The position numbers and the translations under genes were made by a program. 64,000 nucleotides of DNA from Burkholderiales bacterium. Its GTDB lineage: Bacteria > Pseudomonadota > Gammaproteobacteria > Burkholderiales > Burkholderiaceae_C. The notes under the pieces were generated by a model. The model saw nothing but the letters and a program-made list of their open reading frames with translations, searched no databases and was not told the origin of the DNA. Shown piece after piece: positions 53,246 to 63,116 of this stretch (its first letter is position 1; every line of letters begins with the position of its first letter). The stretch covers positions 1-64,000 of the forward strand of contig JAFLDH010000002.1 in assembly GCA_017302505.1 (NCBI GenBank). Direction: 5' to 3'.

Positions 53246-55819
53246 ATGGCGATGGGTCAAATCGAGCACACGTACGCTCTCCCCGGTTCGGCTGAGATAC
53301 GGAATCTGGCCTCCGACTCGTTCGAACATGCAGGTGATGCCATATTCGTCCATGACGATGCGGGGACCCTCATCGAGGTCAACGCACAGGCCTGCAAGAG
53401 TCTGGGTTATGCGCGGGACGCGCTGATTGGCAGGCGATTGCAGGATTTCGAGGCGACACCCGAACGCGCGGTCGCCCGATCGCAGACGATTGCAACATGC
53501 CTCGACGCCTGCGAGACAGTCGCATTCGAGGCTGTGCATCGGCGCCAAGACGGCAGCACTTTCCCAGTGGAAGTCCGTGTGTGCTCTTATGAGCCTGGCG
53601 GCCACCATCTCAAGGTTTCCGTAGCCAGGGACATCAGTCAGCGCCGGCACATCGAGCAGGCGCTACGTGCGAGTGAGGAGCGCTTCCGTACGCTGGTGCA
53701 GTTCTCTTTCTACGTGTACTGGGAAACCGACGCGCAGCACCGTTTCACGCGACAGGATTTCGCCGAGAGCGAAGCCCAGACACCGGCGCGTGGCAGCGAG
53801 ATTGGCAAGACACGCTGGGAAGTTCCATACATCGAACCCGACGAGGCCGCCTGGCGCGCACACCGTGCCATGCTTGATGCGCACCTGCCATTCAACGACT
53901 TCGAGTTGGCGCGCCTTCGTATGGACGGAAGTCGGCGCGATGTGTCAGTCTCGGGCGTCCCCGTGTTCGACGAAGCGGGACGCTTCGTCGGCTATCGCGG
54001 CGTCGGGCGCGACATCACGGAGCGCAAGCGTGCACAGGCGCAGCAGCAAGAGTATGTGCGCTTCCTGGAAGCGATGGACCGGGTCAATCGGGCGATCCAG
54101 GGCGTGGACGACCTCGAACAGATGACCAGCGGCGTGATGCAGGTGATGCTCGGCGTCTTCGCTTGTGAGCGCGCCTGGCTTGTCTATCCCTGCGATCCCG
54201 AGGTCGACGCCTGGCACGCCGTGATGGAGCGCACCCAACCGGGGTTCGCTGGCGTGTTCACACTCGGCGGCGAGCAACCGATGTCGCCGGAAATTGCGGA
54301 GGGGCAACGACTCGCTCGAGCCGCAGTCGGCGCTGTGCGGTTCGGTCCGCACCATGAGCTCAAGGTGCCGCAGGACTTGACGCAGCGCTTCGGCGTGCAG
54401 GCCGCGATGATGATGGCACTGCATCCGAAAGGCAGCCCGCCGTACCTGCTGGGGCTGCACCAGTGCGTGCAAGCACGTGCGTGGTCGGAGCATGAAACGC
54501 GCCTGTTCGAAGAGATCGGTCATCGCCTTACCGACGCGCTGGCCAGCACGCTGATGCTGCGCCGCTTGCGTGAACGCGAGGAGGAGCTTGTGCGCCACCG
54601 AGCGCAGCTCGAAGAGCTGGTGGCCGAACGAACCGCAGAGCTGCGCCAGGCCAAGGAGCGGGCGGAGGTGGCCAACCGCGCAAAGAGCGAATTCCTGGCG
54701 CGCATGAGTCACGAACTGCGCACGCCGCTGAACGCGATTCTGGGCTTTTCGCAGCTTCTCTTGATGCGTGGGAACCAGCTCGATGCACGCATGCAGGCCG
54801 GACTGCAGGCCATCCACTCAGGCGGCCAGCATCTGTTGACGCTGATCGTCGATATCCTGGATCTGGCCAGCATCGAAGCAGGCAAGCTGAAGCTGGGCCC
54901 GGAGCCCATCGAGCTACGGCCGTTCTTGCAAGGCATCGCCGACATCATGCGTGTCAAGGCGGAGGACAAGGGTTTGGCGTTCGGACTGCAGGTCACGCCG
55001 GGAACCCCGCCACGCGTGGCGGCCGACGCGCGGCGACTGAAGCAAGTGCTCATCAATCTGCTTGGCAATGCCGTGAAGTTCACCGACAGGGGTGAGATTT
55101 GCCTTGTCGTGGACGGCAAGGCCGGCGACGGGGCACGAGCGTCGCTTCGTTTTGAGGTGCGCGATACGGGCATCGGCATCACGGAGACCGATCGCGAACG
55201 GCTGTTCCAGCCGTTTGAGCAAGGGGGCGACTTGAGCCGTCGTGAAGGGGGAACCGGCCTTGGACTGGCCATCAGCCGACAGCTCGTGGGGCTGATGGGC
55301 GGAGAGATGGTCGTACACGGCACGCCGGGGCAGGGAAGTGTGTTCGCGTTCGAGTTGTCGCTCCCTTTGGCGAACGAAGAAGCACCGATGGCGGCCGACC
55401 CTGTGCCCATCGGCTACACAGGCAAGCGCCGCCGCGTGCTGGTGGTTGACGACAAGGCCGACAACCGAAACATGCTCTGCGCGCTGCTGTCGGAACTCGG
55501 CTTCGATGTCGACGAGGCCGCTGACGGACAGCGGGCGATCGACCAGGTGCGCCATCGGGTGCCGCACATCGTGCTGATGGACGCCGCGATGCCGGTGATG
55601 GACGGCCTGGAGGCAGTGCGCCTCTTGCGTACGCAGTTGGGGAAGCAGGATCTGCCGATTGTGATCGTGTCGGCCGCTGTGTCTGCGGCCGATCAAGGTC
55701 ACTGCCGCGAGGCCGGCGCCAACGACTTCATCGCCAAACCGGTCGACCGCGCGCTGATGCTCGGGACACTGCAGCGCCTGCTGGGCCTGGAGTGGCAGTT
55801 CGCGTCAGGTGCACCGTAG
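53246..55819 (+). CDS. Hybrid sensor histidine kinase (PAS-PAS-GAF-HK-REC)
   Basis: This is an 857-residue cytosolic kinase without membrane helices. PAS 1 covers about 20-135, PAS 2 about 143-268 and a GAF-like domain about 285-440. A coiled coil (445-480) leads to phosphoacceptor H489 in [13 protein letters not shown]. The ATPase domain has N box [11 protein letters not shown] and the G boxes DTGIGI and [10 protein letters not shown]. The C-terminal receiver has D779. An AGGAGGT ribosome site precedes the start. No partner regulator lies next to it; output may pass to a separate phosphotransfer protein. Confidence 0.9.
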   Translation: MAMGQIEHTYALPGSAEIRNLASDSFEHAGDAIFVHDDAGTLIEVNAQACKSLGYARDALIGRRLQDFEATPERAVARSQTIATCLDACETVAFEAVHRRQDGSTFPVEVRVCSYEPGGHHLKVSVARDISQRRHIEQALRASEERFRTLVQFSFYVYWETDAQHRFTRQDFAESEAQTPARGSEIGKTRWEVPYIEPDEAAWRAHRAMLDAHLPFNDFELARLRMDGSRRDVSVSGVPVFDEAGRFVGYRGVGRDITERKRAQAQQQEYVRFLEAMDRVNRAIQGVDDLEQMTSGVMQVMLGVFACERAWLVYPCDPEVDAWHAVMERTQPGFAGVFTLGGEQPMSPEIAEGQRLARAAVGAVRFGPHHELKVPQDLTQRFGVQAAMMMALHPKGSPPYLLGLHQCVQARAWSEHETRLFEEIGHRLTDALASTLMLRRLREREEELVRHRAQLEELVAERTAELRQAKERAEVANRAKSEFLARMSHELRTPLNAILGFSQLLLMRGNQLDARMQAGLQAIHSGGQHLLTLIVDILDLASIEAGKLKLGPEPIELRPFLQGIADIMRVKAEDKGLAFGLQVTPGTPPRVAADARRLKQVLINLLGNAVKFTDRGEICLVVDGKAGDGARASLRFEVRDTGIGITETDRERLFQPFEQGGDLSRREGGTGLGLAISRQLVGLMGGEMVVHGTPGQGSVFAFELSLPLANEEAPMAADPVPIGYTGKRRRVLVVDDKADNRNMLCALLSELGFDVDEAADGQRAIDQVRHRVPHIVLMDAAMPVMDGLEAVRLLRTQLGKQDLPIVIVSAAVSAADQGHCREAGANDFIAKPVDRALMLGTLQRLLGLEWQFASGAP

Positions 55820-55941
55820 GGTCGGCATGGCAGGGGGCCGGCGGCGGCCAATCGTTTCGTTTCGACTCCCTCGCGCTTCCATACGGGACGGAACCGGCGA
55901 GAATCGCTCCGATTGCGCCTACACACTGAGCGAAAAGCCCC

Positions 55942-56688
55942 ATGACCATCGAAACGCAAGACGATGTCGTCGCACTGCAGCGAGTGGGCCGGATCGTCGC
56001 GCTGACGCTGCACAGCATGCTGGATGCCGCGCAGCCAGGCATGACCACCCGCGAGCTAGACGCCATCGGTGGACAGCTTCTGCAGTCGCATGGGGCCCGT
56101 TCTGCACCGAAGCTGAGTTACGGCTTCCCTGGATACACCTGCATCAGCATCAACGAAGAGGCTGCACACGGCATTCCGGGAGACCGTGTGATCCGGGCCG
56201 GCGATGTGCTGAACGTCGACGTTTCGGCAGAACTCGAATGCTACTTTGCCGACACGGGCGGCACGGCGGTCGTCCCGCCGACCACGCCGCGGAAGACACG
56301 GCTGTGCCACGCGGCCCGCACCGCTTTGGCAGAGGCCATGAAGGTCGCCAGGGCGGGGCAGCCGATCAATCGCATTGGCGGCACCATCGAGCGCACAGCC
56401 AAGGCCTATGGATTCAAGGTCATCGAGAACCTTGGAAGCCATGGCGTTGGGCGGGCCCTGCATGAAGCGCCGGAGCACATCGCAGGCTATTTCGATCCCA
56501 CCGACGTGCGCATCTTGCAAGAAGGCATGGTCATCACCATCGAACCCTTTCTGTCAACTCGAAGCCGCATCGTGACAGAGGCCTCCGACGGGTGGACTTT
56601 GACGGGCATGCGCGGCAATCTCTCTGCCCAGTACGAACACACGATGATCATCACAAAGGGTGATCCGATCATTGTCACGATGCACTGA
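55942..56688 (+). CDS. map: Type I methionine aminopeptidase
   Basis: This is a 248-residue metalloprotease that removes the start methionine of nascent proteins. The metal ligands are Asp in NVDVSAEL, Asp in FADTGGT, His in GSHGVGRALHEAP, Glu in ITIEPFLS and Glu in AQYEHTM. The SINEEAAHGIP segment with the catalytic His is intact. It stands alone after the sensor kinase and is probably a second map, distinct from the housekeeping gene near rpsB. Confidence 0.9.
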   Translation: MTIETQDDVVALQRVGRIVALTLHSMLDAAQPGMTTRELDAIGGQLLQSHGARSAPKLSYGFPGYTCISINEEAAHGIPGDRVIRAGDVLNVDVSAELECYFADTGGTAVVPPTTPRKTRLCHAARTALAEAMKVARAGQPINRIGGTIERTAKAYGFKVIENLGSHGVGRALHEAPEHIAGYFDPTDVRILQEGMVITIEPFLSTRSRIVTEASDGWTLTGMRGNLSAQYEHTMIITKGDPIIVTMH

Positions 56689-56865
56689 GTGCAGGCGTTG
56701 ACTTTCGCCGACTGACGGGAAGCGGGTCGCGCCGGCAAGCTGGCTGGCCGCACGCAGATTGGGGTCGGCAGGGCCAAGGCACCGGAAACGGCGGCAAAGG
56801 TTTGATCTGCGGCGCTGGCGCTTGGCAGCGCCAACAATGTCCGCCGCCGGTCATCGGCTGTGCCC

Positions 56866-57627
56866 TCAACGGCCGCCTTCGAACTTGCGGGCGATGTAGT
56901 ACCCGTATCCGACGAAGGCACGATACCGTTCGTAGAGATCGATCTCCAACGCTTCGGCCGCAACGACGGCCTTGGCAGCATCGCTCGATCCGTGCCGCGC
57001 CAGGAATGCTGGGAACCTCTGTTGCATCGGGCGATAGTAGGCATCCAGCCAGCATTGTTCGGGCAGCACGAAGTACCCAATTGGCGCGTAGCCCTGGCGT
57101 TCAAGCACAGCTAGCTTGGACGAGGCCGTGCCGACTTCCTGGTACTGCGCACGCCAGTGATCCTCCAACTCGGTGGGGCGGCTGGCCGTCAGCCAAGTGA
57201 GCTCGGAGACCGCCAGGATGCCATCGCGCTTGAGGTAGGGGCGCCATTGCGTCACACCGTTCTCGAAACCCATGTTGTAGATCGCGCCCTCGGACCAGAT
57301 CGCGTCCAGGCTCTCCAATTCGAACGGCAGCCTGTCCATGGAGGCGTTCACGGGAGTGATGCGGTCGGCGAGGCCGGCTTGCTCGGCGCGCGACTGCAGC
57401 GTGGCAAGAAATGCAGACAAGGTATCGACCGCGACGATCCGCGATTCGAGGTCTCGCGCAAGGACTAAGGCCGACGCGCCAGTGCCACAGCCAATGTCTG
57501 CAACTTTCAGGTTGCGCAGCCCCGACAGCCCTGCCAACTCAATAGCGCGGCGCGTCTGTGCGGCGTCGCCGGGTCCTTGCCGTCTGGCTGTGAGGTGAAG
57601 ATCGATGAGCAGTTCCAAGTCTTCCAT
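56866..57627 (-). CDS. Class I SAM-dependent methyltransferase
   Basis: This is a 253-residue Rossmann-fold methyltransferase. SAM motif I is VADIGCGTGAS (42-52), the acidic residue after strand 2 is in IVAVDT, and the motif IV-like segment is LDAIWSEGAIYNMGF. The C-terminal part contains many aromatic residues (CWLDAYYRPMQQRF). The substrate is unknown. The start at 57627 begins at MEDLELL; 29 more codons upstream are open but lack family features. Confidence 0.82.
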   Translation of the reverse strand: MEDLELLIDLHLTARRQGPGDAAQTRRAIELAGLSGLRNLKVADIGCGTGASALVLARDLESRIVAVDTLSAFLATLQSRAEQAGLADRITPVNASMDRLPFELESLDAIWSEGAIYNMGFENGVTQWRPYLKRDGILAVSELTWLTASRPTELEDHWRAQYQEVGTASSKLAVLERQGYAPIGYFVLPEQCWLDAYYRPMQQRFPAFLARHGSSDAAKAVVAAEALEIDLYERYRAFVGYGYYIARKFEGGR

Positions 57628-57911
57628 GGCGTCATTCTGAGCCTGACCTGATTGGAGACTTTGCGCCGTTCCTGTTGAAGGGAAGCCACTTCTTCGGGAC
57701 AACAGCGCACGCATCGAGGAGTGTCAGGTCCTGGCCGTCACAGGTCGCCCCCGGGGCCGTTTGAAAATACTCTGCGCTGACCTGCTGCGCCGCGCTGAGC
57801 CAGGCCGCGGCAGGTGACGCCCCAAGCCGCACCGGCCTGACAAACTGTGTCGAGCGCAGTGCCGCCGCGGCGGCCAACGACGAGCAAGTCTGATGCCGGC
57901 TTCGGGCAGGT

Positions 57912-58721
57912 TCAGCTAGCCCGTTTGCGATGCGGCCGGCGCGCGCCGGCCAGAAGGCCCAGCCCGGCCAGCCACAGCGCCACGGTGCCCGGCTCTGGCA
58001 CCGGCTGCTGCACGATGCCGGGGCTGAACTGCAGCGTGTAGTCGGCGGCCTTCTCGAAGGTCGGGTCTATCTCGAAGTAGGGGTCCAGGAAGACCGTGGC
58101 GTAGCCGTTGCCGCCGCTATTGGACATGGCCGTGGCCTGCGCCACCATGCTCACGTAGTAGGGCACGCCGGCCACGAAGGTGAACGGCTTCTGCTTCAGC
58201 ACGAACGAATCGTTGTCCGTCGTCCCGCAGAAAAGGCTGTGGTGGCAAATGTTCTCTTCCACCAACGGCGTGTTGAAGTTCTGGCGCACGATCTTCAACG
58301 AACCGTTCAGATTGGCATTCGAACTGCTGTACGTGAGGAAGCCGCTGGCCGTTATCCACACCGGTACCTCACCACCCACCGGCCCCGCCACACGGACGTA
58401 GTAGCCCAGCGTGCCGAAGGCCGACGTGTCGTGAGCGCCATATGTCGGATCGCTGGACGTCACATTCAGGCTGACGAAGGGCTGCGGGTTCGTGCCGACG
58501 ATGGCGCTGGCCGAACCGAACTCGTTGGACATGTCCAGCGGGCCGAAGCTGGTGGCCTCCTTGCTGCCGAACCCGTCGATGCCGACACCGTAATAGGGGC
58601 CGGCGGGCGGCAACGGTTGGGCTTGAGCCGGCGCCATAGCCAGCGAACTCATCAACAGAAGGACGCCCAGCGCGGCCCAAGGCCGGCGGCCAGCGGATTC
58701 GAGGGCAGGGTGCAGCTTCAT
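57912..58721 (-). CDS. PEP-CTERM sorted exoprotein
   Basis: This is a 269-residue secreted protein. A long signal peptide ends near AQAQP (about residue 36). The mature part is beta-rich with Ser/Asn/Gly-rich stretches and one cysteine pair. The C-terminal sorting signal is VPEPGTVALWLAGLGLLAG followed by ARRPHRKR: a PEP motif, a membrane helix and a basic end. Such proteins are processed by exosortase, usually for export with exopolysaccharide; no exosortase is in the window. The start follows GAGGAGG. Confidence 0.85.
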   Translation of the reverse strand: MKLHPALESAGRRPWAALGVLLLMSSLAMAPAQAQPLPPAGPYYGVGIDGFGSKEATSFGPLDMSNEFGSASAIVGTNPQPFVSLNVTSSDPTYGAHDTSAFGTLGYYVRVAGPVGGEVPVWITASGFLTYSSSNANLNGSLKIVRQNFNTPLVEENICHHSLFCGTTDNDSFVLKQKPFTFVAGVPYYVSMVAQATAMSNSGGNGYATVFLDPYFEIDPTFEKAADYTLQFSPGIVQQPVPEPGTVALWLAGLGLLAGARRPHRKRAS

Positions 58722-58844
58722 CGGACGGCTCCTCCTCGCGGCATCGGCTGCGCGCGCCAAGAAGGCGCCGCGCCCGCCATTACCGGGATTATCTGCGCCT
58801 GTCATGCTCAGCGGCGCAGCCGCCAACTCCCCTATTCGCGGGGG

Positions 58845-59420
58845 TCAGATCTGCTCCGCCACCCAGCCGCGCACCGAATCCAGCGCCGCGGACGGCTTCG
58901 ACGGATCGGTGCCACCGTCCATCGCCATGTCCGGCTTGCCGCCGACCTGCTGGCCGACGAAGTTGACCAGCTTGCCGGCCTCGATGTTGACCATGTGGTT
59001 GGGAGCGACGCCGACGGCCGGCTGCACCTTGCCGCCATCGACAGTGGCCAGCACGATCGCTGCGCCCTTAAGCCTGTCCTTCAGCTTGCCCAGGGTCTCC
59101 TCGCGCAGCGCCTTGGCATCGGCGCCCTGCAGCGTGGCGGCCAGCATCTTGATGCCGGCCACCTGCAGCGCACGCGCCACCGGTTCGTCGGCCTGCGCCC
59201 ACGCCAACCTGCGCTTCAGCGCGTTCAACGCCTTCTCCAGCAAGCGCATCTGGTCGAGCAGGGCATTGGCGCGGGCCGGCACCCCAGGGCTCAACCACGC
59301 GCAGCGTGCCGGCCACGCCTCCCAACGCGCCTCCCATGTCCTGTACGTAGGCCAGCGCGTTGTCGCCCGTCAGCTCCTCGACGCGGCGCACGCCGGCGGC
59401 GATTGCTGCATATCGCGAAG
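58845..59420 (-). pseudogene. alaS: Alanyl-tRNA synthetase C-terminal fragment, frameshifted
   Basis: Read leftward, AIAAGVRRVEELTGDNALAY (in one frame to about 59290) and then LEKALNALKRRLAWAQ to KPDMAMDGGTDPSKPSAALD and GWVAEQI (another frame to 58845) match the last third of AlaS, the dimerising and DHHA1 region. The catalytic, editing and tRNA-binding parts are absent, and a frameshift lies near 59290. It is a remnant of a partial duplication or of DNA acquired elsewhere. Confidence 0.8.
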
Positions 59421-59831
59421 AATGCGCACATCAGGCGTCCCTACAACGAGCTGACCTACCAGACGACGCAGTAGGCCGCGCGGCGTCCGCAATACCAGGT
59501 GAAACGCGGTAAAGCAGCCGGCCGTGTATGGCCGGAACTGGCCGGGACTACCAGTTCGCGGCCGCGCCAGATAGCTGACCGCCAGTTCGCATCCCTTGCT
59601 GGCGAAGGTCAGCCAAGTGCTACATTGATGTAGACCCGGACCCGGTCATCAATAGTCGTTGGCGACGGGTGGCTCTCAGGCATTTGACTCCTCCGTCTGC
59701 GCAACGCGGACAATCCTAAGGCGGATCACTCGAATGCACTTGCAGGCTCGGGCCGACGTTGTCCTCGGTTACGAGGTGGCTGGTAAGCATGTACATGCGA
59801 CGCCACGGTCGCCCGTTGGTGCCGTCAGCGA
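59421..59831. repeat. Intergenic stretch with dispersed-repeat copy D
   Basis: No gene is seen. CCCGGTCATCAATAGTCG (59641-59658) matches the repeat core of copies A-C on the same strand. The segment 59525-59600 read in reverse (GGCCGCGAACTGGTAGTCCC) matches the upstream half of copy A. The copy therefore seems to be inverted in part. Confidence 0.55.
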
Positions 59832-60464
59832 TCAGGCAGCGGCCGCGAAGCCCTCGTCGTTTTGTGCGCGCTCGATGTCGCCCAGGATTGCCTCCATGAC
59901 CGACCGCGTGTCGCGGGCGTAGATCACAGCCCGCACATCAGACTCCTGCGCTGCTGACAGCTGAGGCAGAAGCCAAGCGACCACCTCCTGCGCGTGCACG
60001 TCGCCAAACGCTGCCAAGAAGCAGATGGCGTGCATGGGCAAGGCAGTGGCCTCCCGTTCGAAGGTGTAGGTGGCCCGGAACCGCCGAAGGGCCTCGGCAT
60101 CCTGCTCGGCTGTGAGCGTAAGGCGCGCGCCGCCGCGGTCCTGCGGCCACAACGTGCACACTTCAGCGGCCTGCAGGTACCAACCAGCGCCGCGACGCAG
60201 CAATTGCACTCTTGTGCCATTCCGAGTGTACTTATACGCCTTTGGCATCGCGTCGCCGGACGTGGCATCGACCTTTGCGCCAGGGCGCTCGGCTTGCGGC
60301 AACCTCATTCTCTCGAGGCGCGTCTCACCATATCTGGCAAGGTCGGCAATTTCGTTGTAGGTGGAAAAGGTGTGCCTTGTTGCCTTCCCGTTTGCCGCAG
60401 CGAGCGCAGCCTCAATGGTGGATGCGCTTTCGGCGACGATCTTGATTTGCTTAAACTTGTTCAT
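59832..60464 (-). CDS. Hypothetical protein
   Basis: This is a 210-residue soluble protein of no recognised family. It begins MNKFKQIKIVAESASTIEAAL and has a Lys/Arg-rich middle (PKAYKYTRNGTRVQLLRRG), which could bind nucleic acid, then an acidic end. There is no signal peptide. A strong AGGAGAT ribosome site precedes the ATG, which supports real expression. The upstream 60500-60660 is AT-rich compared with the rest, a sign of recent transfer (plasmid or phage origin is possible). Confidence 0.6.
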   Translation of the reverse strand: MNKFKQIKIVAESASTIEAALAAANGKATRHTFSTYNEIADLARYGETRLERMRLPQAERPGAKVDATSGDAMPKAYKYTRNGTRVQLLRRGAGWYLQAAEVCTLWPQDRGGARLTLTAEQDAEALRRFRATYTFEREATALPMHAICFLAAFGDVHAQEVVAWLLPQLSAAQESDVRAVIYARDTRSVMEAILGDIERAQNDEGFAAAA

Positions 60465-60689
60465 GTAATCTCCTGTGGGTGTGTGAACGGGCCTCGCGAA
60501 TCGCGCATCGAGCTTTCTTCTGCGCTTGAATCAAGTATCCGCAAAAGCTGCAGAACTTTTTACCTCCGCATCGGAATCGACCTTAGCTTTTTTGGCGCTT
60601 TCCCAAAATAACTATTGGATTCCTACGCGATCGATATCATCGAGATCTAGGGAGTGTCACGCCGGCGCACCTTCGCTAGGCCCATTAGC

Positions 60690-61068
60690 ACAACCGTTTT
60701 CCGTCCGCGATAAGTGCAAAGCTATTGAAGGCGATGAACATGACGTCGGACTTCTAGAACCTTGAGAAGATGCGGCGATAGCCCTTGAGCCTGCGGTACA
60801 AGCGCTCAACTTCGATGCGATGCCGGTACATCGCACGGTCGCGCTTTCACGGTTCGACGCGCGTGCTCATTGGCGGCACGACCGGGACGAATCCCAGGCC
60901 AAGGGCGAGTTGCCGAGTCTCGTTGCCCTCGTAGCTGCGGTCCATGATGAGGTGAAGCGGGTGATTCGGCAGTCCCGGGCTTGGATTCAGACGCCGATGT
61001 CGTCGCCGCAAATGCCTGCTGTGCCAGACGGCTCGGATCGAGTGGCTGGTGTCAGAAAGGGCCATCAA
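60690..61068 (-). mobile_element. IS5-type transposase remnant
   Basis: Read leftward: MDRSYEGNETRQLALGLGF and VVPPMSTRVEP, then a TGA, then KRDRAMYRHRIEVERLYRRL, a TAG, then KSDVMFIAFNSFALIADGKR and a final TAA. This is the C-terminal DDE region of an IS5-family transposase, ending with the usual VMF-FALI helix. Two in-frame stops and the missing N-terminal half make it inactive. Confidence 0.75.
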
Positions 61069-61570
61069 CTGAACGATGTCGGTACAACCGGACCTTCATG
61101 ACGCGCTCCAATGTCGTGCCAAAGATCACCTTCGGGCGACCGGCTTCTGGAGACCGATCTGAACTCTTGGTTGGCTCGAATCGGCCAGAAGCCGCCGGTT
61201 GCCTCGCTGGCATAGAGCTGACCGTCGCGCCGGGGATACCACTCGCACCGCATCGGCGTAGCTCACGTCTTGAGAAGTGTCTTATCAGGACCTCATTTGG
61301 CGAATCGAAATTTTGACTCGAGCAGCTGGCCGTCGAGGTCACTCATAGAAGCTGTCGCACGGCGTTCGCACCCTTGGCGCTGCCCATCGACGGGCGAGGA
61401 TGGGACGGCAAAGTGTTGGATAGCCGACTGCTGGCTGAAATCGCCGCGCACCGTCTGCAGCGAGGGAACAACGACTGGGCCCGAGGAAGACGACGACTGC
61501 AGCGGTGCCGGAACCACTTCGCGCCGGGAATCGCCGAACGGATGAACGCCTGATGACAGGTCTGCGGCAA
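61069..61570. other. Stretch without recognisable genes
   Basis: Several overlapping short frames on both strands match no family that I can name. Given the IS5-type remnant on the left it is probably decayed mobile DNA. Confidence 0.5.
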
Positions 61571-62086
61571 TCAGCGTTGCTCTTGGGCCGTGGCCACCGG
61601 CCACAGCGGACCGAGGGCGTCCAGCGAGTTCTTGAGCAGAAGTCCAAGCTCCGTGTCACCCTCCATCATCAGCACGCGATCGAAGAACAAGCGATCGGAA
61701 TCGTCCAGGCCGCGAGCCAGTCGCCACCAGCCTGAGGTCCGAGAGGCGATGCGCAGCGCCGCCACCGCCTGCTCGCCGGCCGCAGAGAAGCCCCGCGGGC
61801 CCGCGCACAGCCTCACGCGCACGCCCAGGTCGGTGATTTCCATTGCCACGACGCGACCCGCCAACCCGTCGCGCAACTCGGGCGGGAAGCGCGGCCACAA
61901 CGCCCGGTTGATGGCCGCGGCCACCAGGGTCGACGGCGGCGCGCTGGGCAATTGAGTGACGCCTCCGGCCAGCTTGGCGATCGCGCGCGCCAGCAAGCGT
62001 GGCGGTGGTGCCAAGCGGTCCAAGTGGGCAGCGACCGCATCGACCCGGGCGGACAACCACCGCGGTGGTCGGCGAATGGAGATCAT
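61571..62086 (-). CDS. ubiT: UbiT, SCP2-type lipid carrier for anaerobic ubiquinone synthesis
   Basis: This is a 171-residue protein with an SCP2 sterol-carrier fold (about 40-150). UbiT binds ubiquinone precursors and works with UbiU and UbiV to make ubiquinone without oxygen. Identification rests on the SCP2-like sequence and on its place in the ubiU-ubiV-ubiT operon. It overlaps ubiV by ATGA. Confidence 0.85.
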   Translation of the reverse strand: MISIRRPPRWLSARVDAVAAHLDRLAPPPRLLARAIAKLAGGVTQLPSAPPSTLVAAAINRALWPRFPPELRDGLAGRVVAMEITDLGVRVRLCAGPRGFSAAGEQAVAALRIASRTSGWWRLARGLDDSDRLFFDRVLMMEGDTELGLLLKNSLDALGPLWPVATAQEQR

Positions 62087-63105
62087 GCGTCTACTCCCGC
62101 CACTTCCGCCTGCACCGTGTTCATGCCCGCGCCGCCGAAGGCATATCCGGTCACGAGTGGCCGAGGGACGCCGGCTTCGGCCCAGCCGGCCAGTCGTCCC
62201 TCGGCCGGCTGGTCGCCGTTCAAGACAGCGTCGAAGTCTTCGATCACTTTCGTGAAGCCGGATGACTGCGGCGACAGCCGCACGCGGGTAGCCCCGCAGG
62301 ATGCCAGCGCGGCGCCATGCTCCAGCAGGTTGTGCACACCGGCCGATTGAATCTGGGTGCCGTTGAGCACCAGGAATGACTGGCCTTCGGTACTGCGGAC
62401 CAGACGGCCATCAGGGTCGTCCATGCAGGGGTAGCCGCACTGATCCTTGGGAACGCCGGCATGGCGCGCAGTGAAGCAACGCGCCGAGAACGACAGAGGC
62501 AATCGGCCAAATGCCCACACCTCGGTGACTATGGCGCCGCCGTCGGGTCCGCGCACCGGCTGTCCCGCCGGGTTGATATGGGCGACCGCAGCGAGCGACA
62601 GCTCCAGTGGCGGCACCCAGCGCAGCACGCCCAGATCGGCATGCTCGCGCAGTGCGGCCTGGCTGTAGACGTTGACGTGCGGACCCAGCACCAGCGGCAC
62701 GCGGCCGCGCAGCAAGGCCAGTGCCGACGCATCGCCTGCCTCCACGGCATGGCAGGCGAGATCGGCGTGGCGCTCGATCAGGCGCAGATCGGCCTCGGTT
62801 TCCACCAGCGCCTGCGTGGCCAGGATGACCTGCTTGCCGGCCTGGGTGAGTTCGCGCGCCAGCGCCAGCCAGTCGTCCAGGCGCAGCTCGCGGCGGCGCG
62901 CGCACACCACTTCGCCCAGGACTACGCAGTCGGCGGGCGATTCCGCGATCCCGCCGTAGAAGTCCAACAGGCGTGCACGCGACCAGAGGTACAGCACCGG
63001 TCCTACGGTCAGGCCGAAGCGTCTGGACTTCGATTCGGATAGATGGGACAGCGCCGGGGCCTGAGCGACGGACGTGTCGCGAGTAGCGTGGTGAGGGGCA
63101 TCCAT
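62083..63105 (-). CDS. ubiV: UbiV, U32-family iron-sulfur hydroxylase subunit
   Basis: This is a 340-residue peptidase-U32-family protein. With UbiU it hydroxylates the ubiquinone ring without oxygen. The [4Fe-4S] ligands known in E. coli UbiV are matched by C68 (GEVVCARRRE) and by C210-x12-C223-x3-C227 (CFTARHAG...QCGYPC). An N-terminal extension of about 28 residues is present. The start at 63105 follows AAGGA; an ATG at 63120 overlapping the ubiU stop is an alternative. Confidence 0.9.
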   Translation of the reverse strand: MDAPHHATRDTSVAQAPALSHLSESKSRRFGLTVGPVLYLWSRARLLDFYGGIAESPADCVVLGEVVCARRRELRLDDWLALARELTQAGKQVILATQALVETEADLRLIERHADLACHAVEAGDASALALLRGRVPLVLGPHVNVYSQAALREHADLGVLRWVPPLELSLAAVAHINPAGQPVRGPDGGAIVTEVWAFGRLPLSFSARCFTARHAGVPKDQCGYPCMDDPDGRLVRSTEGQSFLVLNGTQIQSAGVHNLLEHGAALASCGATRVRLSPQSSGFTKVIEDFDAVLNGDQPAEGRLAGWAEAGVPRPLVTGYAFGGAGMNTVQAEVAGVDA

Positions 63106-63116
63106 GGGCGGTTCCT

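Noticed and set aside
57930..59474. 514-codon open frame on the plus strand
   Set aside because: It is antisense to the PEP-CTERM gene and the alaS remnant and shows no family; only its last residues (AKNAHIRRPYNELTYQ) look protein-like, too little to call.
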